DNA from: Fibrobacter sp. UWB10
GTDB lineage: Bacteria > Fibrobacterota > Fibrobacteria > Fibrobacterales > Fibrobacteraceae
DNA length: 64,000 nt
Direction of reading: 5' to 3'
NCBI RefSeq assembly: GCF_900182935.1
Contig: NZ_FXUE01000002.1
Span: 248,001 to 312,000, forward strand
The notes under the pieces are model-generated. The model saw only the letters and a program-made list of their open reading frames with translations, made no database searches and had not been told where the DNA came from. Shown here one piece after another: positions 44,797-52,810 of this stretch (its first letter is position 1; every line of letters begins with the position of its first letter). Position numbers and translations under genes: made by a program.

Positions 44797-47700
44797 TTAC
44801 CGGCTTGCGATGCGGTGGGCGACGTTGTTCCAAAGGTTGTCAATGTGGCCTTCGCCAAGCCGCAGGCGTTGCGGTAGCGTAGGCTTTCTATCGTAGAGCA
44901 TCTGTATATATTCGTCTTTTTGACCATGGAAGTCGAGAATTTCTATGGTGTAGACACTGGGAATGTCGGGATTGCAAGAGTTGTGGATGGAAACGACGGT
45001 TCCCTGGACATTTAAATTGTATTTGCTGTTTGAAATATGAAGTTCGATGGGTTCGCCTAAATAAAGTACGTCCAGTTCGTCCGTGTAAATGTCGACACCA
45101 TGTTCCAAGAGCTTTGTCGTTATGCCGTCAATTTGGCGGCCATCTTCTTTCTGAATGGTAATCATTTCGGCGGCGCGGACCTTGACGTTTTCGCCATCGG
45201 AATCTCGGCCCATTCCTAGGAATATGCACATCGTCAGGTAGTATGTGTTGCGAAGTAGCCAGAAGAGAACTGCCAAAATTCCGATATATTTCAAGGCTAT
45301 CAGCATGTACGACATGCGGATAATGCCCGCAACCGTTAATGCAAGCAGGACCACGAAGGGAACAAGGCTTCGCTTGTCGATGGTTTGTCGCTTGTTGGAC
45401 TTTTCTTTTTTGGTGACCTTGAATGTAGAAAGGGTGATACCCAAGGTTTCCTTGATAATCGGAATAAGCAAGAATGGCATGACCGATGTCTCGTAAATGC
45501 CGCTCCAGCGGGACGAAATTTTTCCTTGGCTTGTAATTCTTAATGCAACCATCGAAAGCAAATGCATGGGGAGCCAGAACAAGGCCAGGTCAACCAAGGT
45601 GCACTTGAAAATCGGAATGCAGAAAACGGCAAACATCAAAGGAGAAATCAGGTAAATCAAGTTCTTGATGGGCGAGAACCAATAGAGCACGGAACTGAGG
45701 TAACTGAGCTTTTGTGATAAGTCCAGCTTGCGGTTGCGCAGGAACTTGAGCTGCTTTGCGGTGGCAATCACGCCGCGACCCCAGCGGGTGCGCTGCTGCA
45801 CGTGCTCCTTGAAGGTCGAGGGGGCTAAGCCCGAGGCCAATGGTTCCGAAAGGCCGAGGCTCACAAAGCCCGCTGATTCAATCAGCATGCCTGTGGCAAA
45901 GTCTTCGGTAATGGATTTTGTATAAAATCCACCAATGGCTTCCAGTGCCTTGCGCGAAATAATCGTGTTTGATCCGCCGTAAATCACGCTGTTGGTAGAT
46001 GTCTTGGCCGCTTCGATGACGTCGTAGAAAAAGTCCTGTTCGTTAGGAACCTTGGTCTCGGCGTAAAGATTGTGCTGGAATACGTCGGGGGTATAGAAAG
46101 ATTGCGGGGTTTGTATAAATCCCAGCGGTCGGCGCTTTTCTTCGGGGAGGCTTTCGTTGATGCGTTCGGCGTCCACAAAATAGGGAATTGTCTTGAGCAG
46201 GAACTTCCTCTGCGGAATCATGTCGGCGTCAAATGTCACTACGTAAGGCGAATGGGTACGTTCCAGAGCCTTGTTCAAGTTTCCGGCCTTGGCGCCTTCG
46301 TTGTCTGGGCGGTCAAAATAATGGACTCCGAGTTCTTCGGCAAGTTTGCGCATTTCAGGCCTGCGATGGTCATCGCACAGGTAAATGTGAACCTTGTTCT
46401 TGTCGGGGTATTCCATATACTTGCAACCGATAATGGTCTTGCGTAAAAGTTCGGGCGGTTCGTTATAAGTCGAAATAAAGATGTCCACATCGGGGTAGTC
46501 TTCGTCGGCGATTTTAGGGAGCGGGTGCTCGCGAAATTTGAGCATGCTGCTGTAGTGAATCATGGATTCGCAAAAGCCGAGAATCTCGATGACTAGCAAG
46601 ATGCAGCTTCCGATAATCGCAATCCAGCCGTAGGCAAAGGGAATGGAACAGGAAACGCGCCAACAAAGGTAAATCAAGGTGCAAAAAGAACTTGAAAACA
46701 GGAACAGGTCGCTCAGAATGACTTTGCTGGGCTTGGAATTGAACTTTAATGCGCCTTTATCGGGGCTGTACTTTAGCAAGTCATCGTAGGTTTTGATTTT
46801 TTGAGTCTTGAATCTTTTTTTGAACTTGTGAAAGAGAAGGGTGATGAAAAGAATAATGAATACAGGGATGGCGAATAGGGCCCAAACCTTATAGGGCGCG
46901 GTGCGAGCCATTAACTTGAATTGGGATTTCGGTTCGTAGGCAAGCTCGATTTTGTCTATGTCGGTTCCCTGGAAAATGGCCTTCGCAAATTGGCCCGAAA
47001 GCGTAAGGTCTTTGTCAGTCAAGGAATCCGTGGCGTACGAATCGTCCTTGATCATGGAGGCTTCTTCTTCTTTATTAGACAGGCTCCAAATCGTGTAGTT
47101 TAAATGCAGGGAATCGAGCAGTCGGTACCATGTTTTTACGCTTTCAAAATCAATTTTCCCATCACCGGTTTCTTCGCAGAGGCCGCTTTCTGAAACAAAG
47201 ATGGGTGTTCCTTGCCCAACAACTTCGCGGAGCTTGGCCCGAAATTCGTCTTTGTGCGAGGTCGCGTAAAAATGGAACGTGTACATGATGTTTTCAAAAT
47301 TTATCGGATCTTTAGCCGGGAATTGAATTTCTCGGTCGTAGTTTGGTGTACCGATTAAAATCAATGCATCGGGCTTGTGCCTGCGGATGACGGGAATGAT
47401 GATATTCGCATATTCTTTAATATCTTCCCAGGTGCAGTCGCCGTTGGGTTCGTTGCAGATTTCAAAAATCACGTTCGGGACATTTGCGTATTCCTTTGCC
47501 ATCATATTGAAAAAGTTGATGGCTTCGGCGAGGTTTTCGTTCGGGTTGTTGTCCGTAAGAATGTGCCAGTCGACCATCACGTACATATCGTTGTCGATGG
47601 CATATTGGACTCCCTTTCGCAATATTTCGAGGTTCTTTTGACGGTCGCCATGCACATAGTCGTCCGAATACATGGCGAGGCGGATCAGGTTCGTGTTCCA

Positions 47701-47937
47701 TTCGGTGCTCAACTGCTTGAAAAGTCCGTTGTTCACGAACTGCGGAAACCAGGTGAGACCATGGGTGCTTGCACCCCTCAGTACGACCTGCGTTCCGGCT
47801 TCGTCGTAAAGGCCGGTTCCTTGTACATGGAGTTTTCCGTTTATGGAGGGGCGTGCAACCATGGCGCTGGCTGAAATAGTTATAGCCAAAATCAATAACG
47901 CGATGGTTTGTAAAATGTGAAAATCGGACTGTTTCAT
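44797..47937 (-). CDS. GH5 endoglucanase-type domain fused to a BcsA-like cellulose synthase with PilZ-like tail
   Basis: A 1046-residue fusion. After a signal or anchor helix (about 9-26), residues about 35-330 form a GH5 hydrolase with acid/base E163 (ICNEP), nucleophile E250 (IFVSESG), H222 and R86. A membrane helix (about 350-370) leads to a BcsA-type glycosyltransferase: two further helices (about 405-455), DVD (484-486), DD at 522-523, DAD at 570-572, TED at 677-679 and QRTRW at 715-719. The channel helices (about 745-900) include a gating-loop motif FKVTKK at 839-844. Residues about 915-1005 resemble PilZ, but the c-di-GMP motifs RxxxR and (D/N)xSxxG are not clear. The hydrolase would face the periplasm beside the glucan exit. 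Product (cellulose or another beta-glucan) unknown. Confidence 0.88.
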   Translation of the reverse strand: MKQSDFHILQTIALLILAITISASAMVARPSINGKLHVQGTGLYDEAGTQVVLRGASTHGLTWFPQFVNNGLFKQLSTEWNTNLIRLAMYSDDYVHGDRQKNLEILRKGVQYAIDNDMYVMVDWHILTDNNPNENLAEAINFFNMMAKEYANVPNVIFEICNEPNGDCTWEDIKEYANIIIPVIRRHKPDALILIGTPNYDREIQFPAKDPINFENIMYTFHFYATSHKDEFRAKLREVVGQGTPIFVSESGLCEETGDGKIDFESVKTWYRLLDSLHLNYTIWSLSNKEEEASMIKDDSYATDSLTDKDLTLSGQFAKAIFQGTDIDKIELAYEPKSQFKLMARTAPYKVWALFAIPVFIILFITLLFHKFKKRFKTQKIKTYDDLLKYSPDKGALKFNSKPSKVILSDLFLFSSSFCTLIYLCWRVSCSIPFAYGWIAIIGSCILLVIEILGFCESMIHYSSMLKFREHPLPKIADEDYPDVDIFISTYNEPPELLRKTIIGCKYMEYPDKNKVHIYLCDDHRRPEMRKLAEELGVHYFDRPDNEGAKAGNLNKALERTHSPYVVTFDADMIPQRKFLLKTIPYFVDAERINESLPEEKRRPLGFIQTPQSFYTPDVFQHNLYAETKVPNEQDFFYDVIEAAKTSTNSVIYGGSNTIISRKALEAIGGFYTKSITEDFATGMLIESAGFVSLGLSEPLASGLAPSTFKEHVQQRTRWGRGVIATAKQLKFLRNRKLDLSQKLSYLSSVLYWFSPIKNLIYLISPLMFAVFCIPIFKCTLVDLALFWLPMHLLSMVALRITSQGKISSRWSGIYETSVMPFLLIPIIKETLGITLSTFKVTKKEKSNKRQTIDKRSLVPFVVLLALTVAGIIRMSYMLIALKYIGILAVLFWLLRNTYYLTMCIFLGMGRDSDGENVKVRAAEMITIQKEDGRQIDGITTKLLEHGVDIYTDELDVLYLGEPIELHISNSKYNLNVQGTVVSIHNSCNPDIPSVYTIEILDFHGQKDEYIQMLYDRKPTLPQRLRLGEGHIDNLWNNVAHRIASR

Positions 47938-47944
47938 GCTTTGA

Positions 47945-47950
47945 AAGATA
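47945..47950 (-). promoter_or_regulatory. Probable -10 box of the GH5-synthase gene
   Basis: TATCTT on the minus strand with TCAAAGC before the ATG at 47937, another near-leaderless arrangement. It is 43 bases from the divergent SulP-gene box. Confidence 0.45.
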
Positions 47951-47993
47951 ATAAAAGCCCAATTTTACCCTTAACAAAGGGTGTAAATTTTCC

Positions 47994-47999
47994 TAAATT
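47994..47999 (+). promoter_or_regulatory. Probable -10 box of the SulP gene
   Basis: TAAATT followed by TGGCCGCG; the ATG at 48029 lies 29 bases downstream and has GGAG before it. Confidence 0.5.
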
Positions 48000-48028
48000 T
48001 GGCCGCGTTCCTAAGATTGGAGACCCCC

Positions 48029-49930
48029 ATGCCCAATATTAACGCCAAAGAGTCCGTCAAGAATTTCCTTGCTGGAGTCAAGACGACCGTTACCCCTGAA
48101 TTGTTCCGCACAATCCGCAGGGGCTACGACAAGAAGAACTTCGTAAGCGACCTCATGTCGGGCCTGATTGTGGGCATTCTGGCGCTCCCGCTTGCCATCG
48201 CTTTTGCAATTGCTTCGGGTGTGGGTCCGGAACAGGGCCTTTACACGGCAATCATCGCTGGCTTTACCATTTCGCTCTTGGGCGGTTCCCGCTTCCAGAT
48301 TGGTGGCCCGACGGGTGCTTTTATTGTGATTGTTTACGGTATCGTGAGCCAGTACGGCTACGATGGCCTTGCCTCGGCAACGCTTTTGGCCGGTATCTTG
48401 TTGATTATCTTTGGCTTGGCCAAGTTTGGCGCTATCATTAAGTTTATCCCGTATCCAGTAACCGTGGGCTTTACCGCCGGTATCGCTATTATTATTGCTC
48501 TTGGTCAGGTGCCGAACTTCTTCGGTCTGCGATTCCTTTCGAAGGATCCGGCCGATGCTGTGGGCAAAATCAAGCTTTATGCTTCTTCTTTGGATACCAT
48601 TAATATTTATGCTGTGATTGTGGGCCTTGTGGCTCTGGCCGTTTGCATTCTTTGGCCGAAGATTACCACGAAGGTTCCGGGCTCCTTGATTGCTATTATC
48701 GTGGCGACAGTGCTTGTGAAGGTTTTGGGCTGGGACGATCCGATTACGGGCCATGGCGTGGTGACCATTGGCATGAAGAACCACATTCCGAGTGGTTTCC
48801 CGGTGCCGCACCTGCCGAACATTAGCCTCGAAATGATGCAGAAGGTGTTCCAGCCGGCTTTGACGATTGCCATTCTCGGTGCCATCGAATCCCTTTTGAG
48901 CGCTGTGGTGGCTGACGGTATGACCTCGACCAAGCACCGCTCCAATACCGAACTTTTTGGCCAGGGTGTGGCTAACGTGCTTTCTCCGATGTTTGGCGGT
49001 ATTCCGGCTACGGGTGCTATTGCCCGTACGGCTACGAACATCCGTAATGGTGCCGTGAGCCCGATTTCTGGCTTGGTGCATGCGATTGTTTTGCTCCTCA
49101 TTATGCTGGTGCTTGGTAAGTATGCCGAAATGATCCCGATGGCAGCCCTTGCCGCTGTGCTTTTCCAGGTGGCATTCAATATGTGCGGCTACCGCAGCTT
49201 TATCAAGATGTTCAAGGCTCCCAAGAGCGATGTTGCTGTGATGCTTGTGGCTTTCTTCTTGACCGTGATTATCGACCTGACTGTCGCAATCGAAGTGGGC
49301 GTGCTTTTGGCCGCAGTGCTCTTCATTAAGCGCATGAGTGACGTTGCCGAAGTGGAAACGGTGACCGAAGCTCTTAAAGAAGACGACGAAGAAGCGGCTC
49401 ATAACGAGCTTAGCCGCCAGGTGCCGAAGGGCGTTGCTGTGTACGAACTTGCCGGTTCGCTCTTCTTTGGTGCGGTCGACAAGTTTAAAGATACCATGGC
49501 CCGCATCTCAGACAAGCCGAAGATTCTTATTCTGCGTATGCGTAGCGTTTCAAGCATCGATGCCGCCGGTATCCAGATGATTGAGGACTTGCTGAACCGT
49601 TGCAACCGCGAAGGTACGCAGTTGTTGCTCAGTGGCGTGCATGCCCAGCCGGTGGTCGCGCTTACTCGCGCCGGAGTGCTCAAGCAGCTCGGCGAAGAAA
49701 ACGCCCTCGGTAACATTGATGCCGCTCTCAACCGTGCCCGCGAACTCTTGGGCCTTCCGATTGTGGACGCCTCTCACGAAGTGCAGCCTGCACCTACCGT
49801 GTCTTGGGAAAAGAACCTCGACAAGCCGTGGATGCCGGAAGAATCCAATGCTGCAATCGCCGAAGAAACGCCGGAAGTTATCGCCGAAAAGATGATGGAC
49901 GAACCGGTTGTAAAGATCGAAGAAAAATAG
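48029..49930 (+). CDS. SulP-family anion transporter with STAS domain
   Basis: A 633-residue inner-membrane transporter of the SulP (SLC26) family, which carries sulfate, bicarbonate or other anions. After a short cytoplasmic start come about 14 membrane segments, including the family signature region GLIVGILALPLAIAFAIASG and FQIGGPTGAFIVIVYG. The C-terminal part (about 475-590) is a STAS domain (ILRMRSVSSIDAAGIQMIEDLL), followed by an acidic tail. The ATG at 48029 was chosen over an upstream frame because GGAG precedes it. The anion cannot be told from the sequence. Confidence 0.9.
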   Translation: MPNINAKESVKNFLAGVKTTVTPELFRTIRRGYDKKNFVSDLMSGLIVGILALPLAIAFAIASGVGPEQGLYTAIIAGFTISLLGGSRFQIGGPTGAFIVIVYGIVSQYGYDGLASATLLAGILLIIFGLAKFGAIIKFIPYPVTVGFTAGIAIIIALGQVPNFFGLRFLSKDPADAVGKIKLYASSLDTINIYAVIVGLVALAVCILWPKITTKVPGSLIAIIVATVLVKVLGWDDPITGHGVVTIGMKNHIPSGFPVPHLPNISLEMMQKVFQPALTIAILGAIESLLSAVVADGMTSTKHRSNTELFGQGVANVLSPMFGGIPATGAIARTATNIRNGAVSPISGLVHAIVLLLIMLVLGKYAEMIPMAALAAVLFQVAFNMCGYRSFIKMFKAPKSDVAVMLVAFFLTVIIDLTVAIEVGVLLAAVLFIKRMSDVAEVETVTEALKEDDEEAAHNELSRQVPKGVAVYELAGSLFFGAVDKFKDTMARISDKPKILILRMRSVSSIDAAGIQMIEDLLNRCNREGTQLLLSGVHAQPVVALTRAGVLKQLGEENALGNIDAALNRARELLGLPIVDASHEVQPAPTVSWEKNLDKPWMPEESNAAIAEETPEVIAEKMMDEPVVKIEEK

Positions 49931-50004
49931 AACTTTATTTGTAATTCTTAGGAATTAGAAAACCTAAAAAAACGCTAAATTTCGTAAGATTTTTGCAAGT
50001 TTGT

Positions 50005-50040
50005 GACGGAAATCGCATTGTGATTTCCGTCTCTTTATTT
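50005..50040 (+). terminator. Terminator after the SulP gene
   Basis: GACGGAAATC and GATTTCCGTC form a 10-bp stem with a 7-base loop, followed by TCTTTATTT. Confidence 0.8.
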
Positions 50041-50062
50041 ATGTGCAATTTGTATCTAATTT

Positions 50063-50188
50063 ATGGACATGACTAAGAACATTACCTTACAGTCTGCACA
50101 GAAAGCAAAAATCTTCTGGAACTTCGCATTTAACTATCTGGTTGCATTTGGCGGAGTGACCTGGGTTCTTGTTCACTGCTTCTGCTAA
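50063..50188 (+). CDS. 41-residue membrane peptide
   Basis: A small open frame of 41 codons. After a short polar start (MDMTKNITLQSAQKAK) comes one hydrophobic stretch (about residues 17-40, FWNFAFNYLVAFGGVTWVL) ending in HCFC. It could be a single-pass membrane peptide. TAATTT lies directly before the first ATG, matching the leaderless pattern seen elsewhere. It sits between the SulP terminator and purN. Short frames can arise by chance, so this needs homologues to support it. Confidence 0.45.
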   Translation: MDMTKNITLQSAQKAKIFWNFAFNYLVAFGGVTWVLVHCFC

Positions 50189-50196
50189 TTTTTTTC

Positions 50197-50202
50197 TAAA
50201 TT
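50197..50202 (+). promoter_or_regulatory. Probable -10 box of purN, leaderless
   Basis: TAAATT followed by TGCGCCC and the ATG at 50210; there is no space for a leader. Confidence 0.55.
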
Positions 50203-50209
50203 TGCGCCC

Positions 50210-50800
50210 ATGTTTAAAATAGGCGTGATGGCTTCCGGTGGAGGAAGCAACTTTAAAGCAATTATTGACCGCATTGGCGAGGGCGACCTCGAAGCCCAAT
50301 GCAAGTTCCTGATTACCAATAATGGTGGTTGTGGGGCTGTTTCTCATGCAGAATCCTACGGAATACCTGTATTCCATATTTCGGGCAAAACGCACCCCGA
50401 TACGGCGGCCTACGAAGCAGCCCTTTTAGAAGTCATCGATCGCTACGATATTGATTTGTTGATTTTGGCTGGCTACATGAAGGCTTTGCCTGTAAGCCTC
50501 ATTAAAAGGCTCCCGGACCGCATTCTGAACATTCACCCGTCGCTTTTGCCCAAGTATGGCGGTAAGGGCTTTTTCGGAATTCACGTGCACGAAGCGGTGA
50601 TTGCCGCGCACGATACAGAATCGGGCCCGACGGTTCACCTGGTCAGCGAAGAAATCGACCAAGGCCGAGTTCTTGCGCAGACTCGCGTGCCTGTTGAAGA
50701 AGGCGATACTCCGGAAACGCTTGCTGCCCGAGTGCTGGTGCAGGAACACGCCCTCTACTGGAAGACGATTAAGGATTACGCCGCTCAAATAGGCTTGTAG
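50210..50800 (+). CDS. purN: Phosphoribosylglycinamide formyltransferase
   Basis: The folate-dependent GAR transformylase of purine biosynthesis. 196 residues, normal length. Motifs: IGVMASGGGSNFKAIID at the start (GAR binding), LAGYMKALP, HPSLLPKYGGKGFFG with the catalytic His, and the later DTESGPTVHLVSEEID segment with the catalytic Asp. It lies 3 bases ahead of rnhB, so the two are co-transcribed. Confidence 0.95.
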   Translation: MFKIGVMASGGGSNFKAIIDRIGEGDLEAQCKFLITNNGGCGAVSHAESYGIPVFHISGKTHPDTAAYEAALLEVIDRYDIDLLILAGYMKALPVSLIKRLPDRILNIHPSLLPKYGGKGFFGIHVHEAVIAAHDTESGPTVHLVSEEIDQGRVLAQTRVPVEEGDTPETLAARVLVQEHALYWKTIKDYAAQIGL

Positions 50801-50803
50801 CCC

Positions 50804-51562
50804 ATGAAGTTCAAGGTTCCGGCATTTCTCGAAGGAATAGAAGCTCCTGTTGATGGCGAAATTGCCATGCGCAAGTTCGCCACGCAAGCAGGGGAGAACG
50901 CAATCGTAGTCGGTATCGACGAAGTCGGTCGTGGCCCGCTTGCTGGCCCGGTTGTGGCATGTGCGGCTGTCCTTAAGGCGCCCGATGCGCTTCTGACGCT
51001 CAACGATTCCAAGAAACTCACGCGCCCCAAGCGCGAAGCCATGTACCAGGACGTGCAAGATGCCTGCGCCTGCTTTGCTGTAGCGAGCGCCTCGGTCGAA
51101 GAAATTGACCGCATGAACATTCTGGAAGCGGACTTTTTGGCTATGCGCCGCGCCCTGCAGGCCCTCGGCATGCCCGGAATTCACGAATCCGCCCCTCAGA
51201 TTCCGGTATTCCAGAAAGGCTCCTTTGCCGAGGTTTTCGGCTCGCCGCTCAAGGCCCAGAGCTCATTGCTCATTGCCGTCGATGGCAACCTCAAAATTCA
51301 TGGGATTCCCGAAGAAATGCAGATTCCCGTGGTCAAGGGCGATGGCCGCATTGCAAGCATCTCGGCGGCCTCGATTTTGGCGAAAGTCTTCCGTGACCGC
51401 TACATGGATGACCTCGAAAAGAAATTCCCCGGCTACGGCTTCAACAAGCATGCCGGTTATGGAACCAAGGCTCACCTTGACGCAATCCGCCGTCTCGGCA
51501 TGACTGCGGAACATCGTAAAAGCTTTCACCCCAAGAGTTTACAAACCGAGCTAGATCTTTAG
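50804..51562 (+). CDS. rnhB: Ribonuclease HII
   Basis: Removes RNA from RNA-DNA hybrids and single ribonucleotides from DNA. 252 residues. The acidic active site is visible: GIDEVGRGPLAGPVVACAAV (Asp and Glu) near residue 43, an Asp in the SLLIAVDGN segment, and the KGDGRIASISAASILAKV motif, followed by a KHAGYGTKAHLDAI block typical of the family. An N-terminal extension of about 40 residues precedes the core. It is 3 bases downstream of purN and followed by a terminator. Confidence 0.95.
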   Translation: MKFKVPAFLEGIEAPVDGEIAMRKFATQAGENAIVVGIDEVGRGPLAGPVVACAAVLKAPDALLTLNDSKKLTRPKREAMYQDVQDACACFAVASASVEEIDRMNILEADFLAMRRALQALGMPGIHESAPQIPVFQKGSFAEVFGSPLKAQSSLLIAVDGNLKIHGIPEEMQIPVVKGDGRIASISAASILAKVFRDRYMDDLEKKFPGYGFNKHAGYGTKAHLDAIRRLGMTAEHRKSFHPKSLQTELDL

Positions 51563-51613
51563 GCCCATTTTTGTAAACTTTTGTTTCTTACGATATTGTT
51601 GCAAATTTTACCT

Positions 51614-51643
51614 AAGACCCCGGAAACTTTTCCGTGGTCTTTT
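51614..51643 (+). terminator. Terminator of purN-rnhB
   Basis: AAGACC..GGAAA and TTTCC..GGTCTT form the stem, followed by a short T run. The next -10 box starts 3 bases later. Confidence 0.7.
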
Positions 51644-51645
51644 GC

Positions 51646-51651
51646 TATATT
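51646..51651 (+). promoter_or_regulatory. Probable -10 box of the tol cluster
   Basis: TATATT directly after the rnhB terminator; it gives a leader of about 45 bases with a strong GGGAGGTGA ribosome-binding site. Confidence 0.5.
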
Positions 51652-51701
51652 GTTGCCAAACAACAAGATACGAGTCTTTTTCCGGCTAACGGGAGGTGAT
51701 T

Positions 51702-52394
51702 TTGAACAATTCGGTACCTTTACTCCAAATGCTTACGCAGTCCGATATCGCGACGATCGTGATTTTGGGCATTTTGGCTATCATGTCGCTCGGTTCATGG
51801 GGCATTATCATTGTAAAGTACATCGTGAATCGCAAGAACCAGCGCGCAAACGTCGTGTTCTTCCGCGATTTTATTAACGTGCGCCAGTTCGTGGAATTGC
51901 AGGGACTCTGCGAAACCGCAGACGACAGTGCACTCCGCAGCTTGACCTCCGAAGTGCTTAAGGAAGCATCCAAGTTCAGTAACTTCGTGAGCTACGATTC
52001 CATTCAGCACCGTGCATCGCTTTTGGAAGACACCATCCAGCGCTCGATTGAAGGCCTCCGCCTGACTGAAGACCGCTACCTTGGCTTCTTGGCTACCTGC
52101 TCGAACCTTGCCCCGTTCTTCGGACTTTTGGGTACGGTGTGGGGAATCATGGTCGCCTTCTTCCAGATTGGTCAGCATGGTTCTGCAGACCTTACCGTGG
52201 TCGCTCCGGGTATCGCTATGGCTTTGATTACGACGGTTGCAGGCCTTGTGGTTGCAATCCCTGCTTCTGCCGGTTATAACTATTTCACCGCCCGCAATGG
52301 TCAGAACGAAATTTCGTACTTCAACTTCGGCTCCCAGGTGCTTAGCCTCTTTAAGCGCGGTGACTTGCTCGCTCTTGAAGAAGTGGCTGGCTAG
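51702..52394 (+). CDS. tolQ: TolQ/ExbB-family proton-channel protein
   Basis: Inner-membrane motor protein that, with TolR, uses the proton gradient to drive Tol-Pal. About 230 residues with three membrane helices: 15-40, 135-160 and 175-195. The family's conserved core (LATCSNLAPFFGLLGTVWGIM, then GIAMALITTVAGLVVAIPA) is intact. I took TTG at 51702 as start, 5 bases after GGAGG; the GTG at 51696 overlaps the ribosome-binding site. Context with TolR, TolB and Pal favours TolQ over ExbB. Confidence 0.9.
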   Translation: MNNSVPLLQMLTQSDIATIVILGILAIMSLGSWGIIIVKYIVNRKNQRANVVFFRDFINVRQFVELQGLCETADDSALRSLTSEVLKEASKFSNFVSYDSIQHRASLLEDTIQRSIEGLRLTEDRYLGFLATCSNLAPFFGLLGTVWGIMVAFFQIGQHGSADLTVVAPGIAMALITTVAGLVVAIPASAGYNYFTARNGQNEISYFNFGSQVLSLFKRGDLLALEEVAG

Positions 52395-52402
52395 GAGGCA
52401 TA

Positions 52403-52810
52403 GTGAAGCGCAGTCGCGGTAAAGAACTTAAGCAGGAAATGAACCTCACGAACATGATTGATATCGTGTTCGCCATTCTGATTGTGTTCATTATTTCTGC
52501 GCCTCTCATGAGCCAAGGTGTCAAGGTGGACCTGCCTAAGGCAGAAGCCCCGACCATGGAACAAGAGAAGCTCTTGAAGGTTTCTATCACACAAAACGAG
52601 GAACTCTACATTGCTGACATGATGGTCGACTTTGCGAGTTTCAACAACGTGTTCAAGTCGCTCTGGAACGGCGAGATGGCGGTGGTCATCAATGCCGATG
52701 AGTCTGTGAACTATGGCCTTGTGATGAAAGTGGTGACCCAGGTGCAAAAGCTCGGGGTGACCAAGCTCGGATTCCTGACGATGAATCCCAAGGAAAAACC
52801 GGGGAAGTAG
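52403..52810 (+). CDS. tolR: TolR/ExbD-family protein
   Basis: Partner of TolQ in the proton-driven motor. 135 residues with one membrane helix at about 14-33 (MNLTNMIDIVFAILIVFII), where the Asp in NMIDIVF is the conserved proton-carrying residue, followed by a periplasmic domain (VDLPKAEAPTMEQEKLL and a VVINADESVNYGLV segment). GTG start with AGGAGG before it. The next gene begins at the base after its stop. Confidence 0.92.
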   Translation: MKRSRGKELKQEMNLTNMIDIVFAILIVFIISAPLMSQGVKVDLPKAEAPTMEQEKLLKVSITQNEELYIADMMVDFASFNNVFKSLWNGEMAVVINADESVNYGLVMKVVTQVQKLGVTKLGFLTMNPKEKPGK

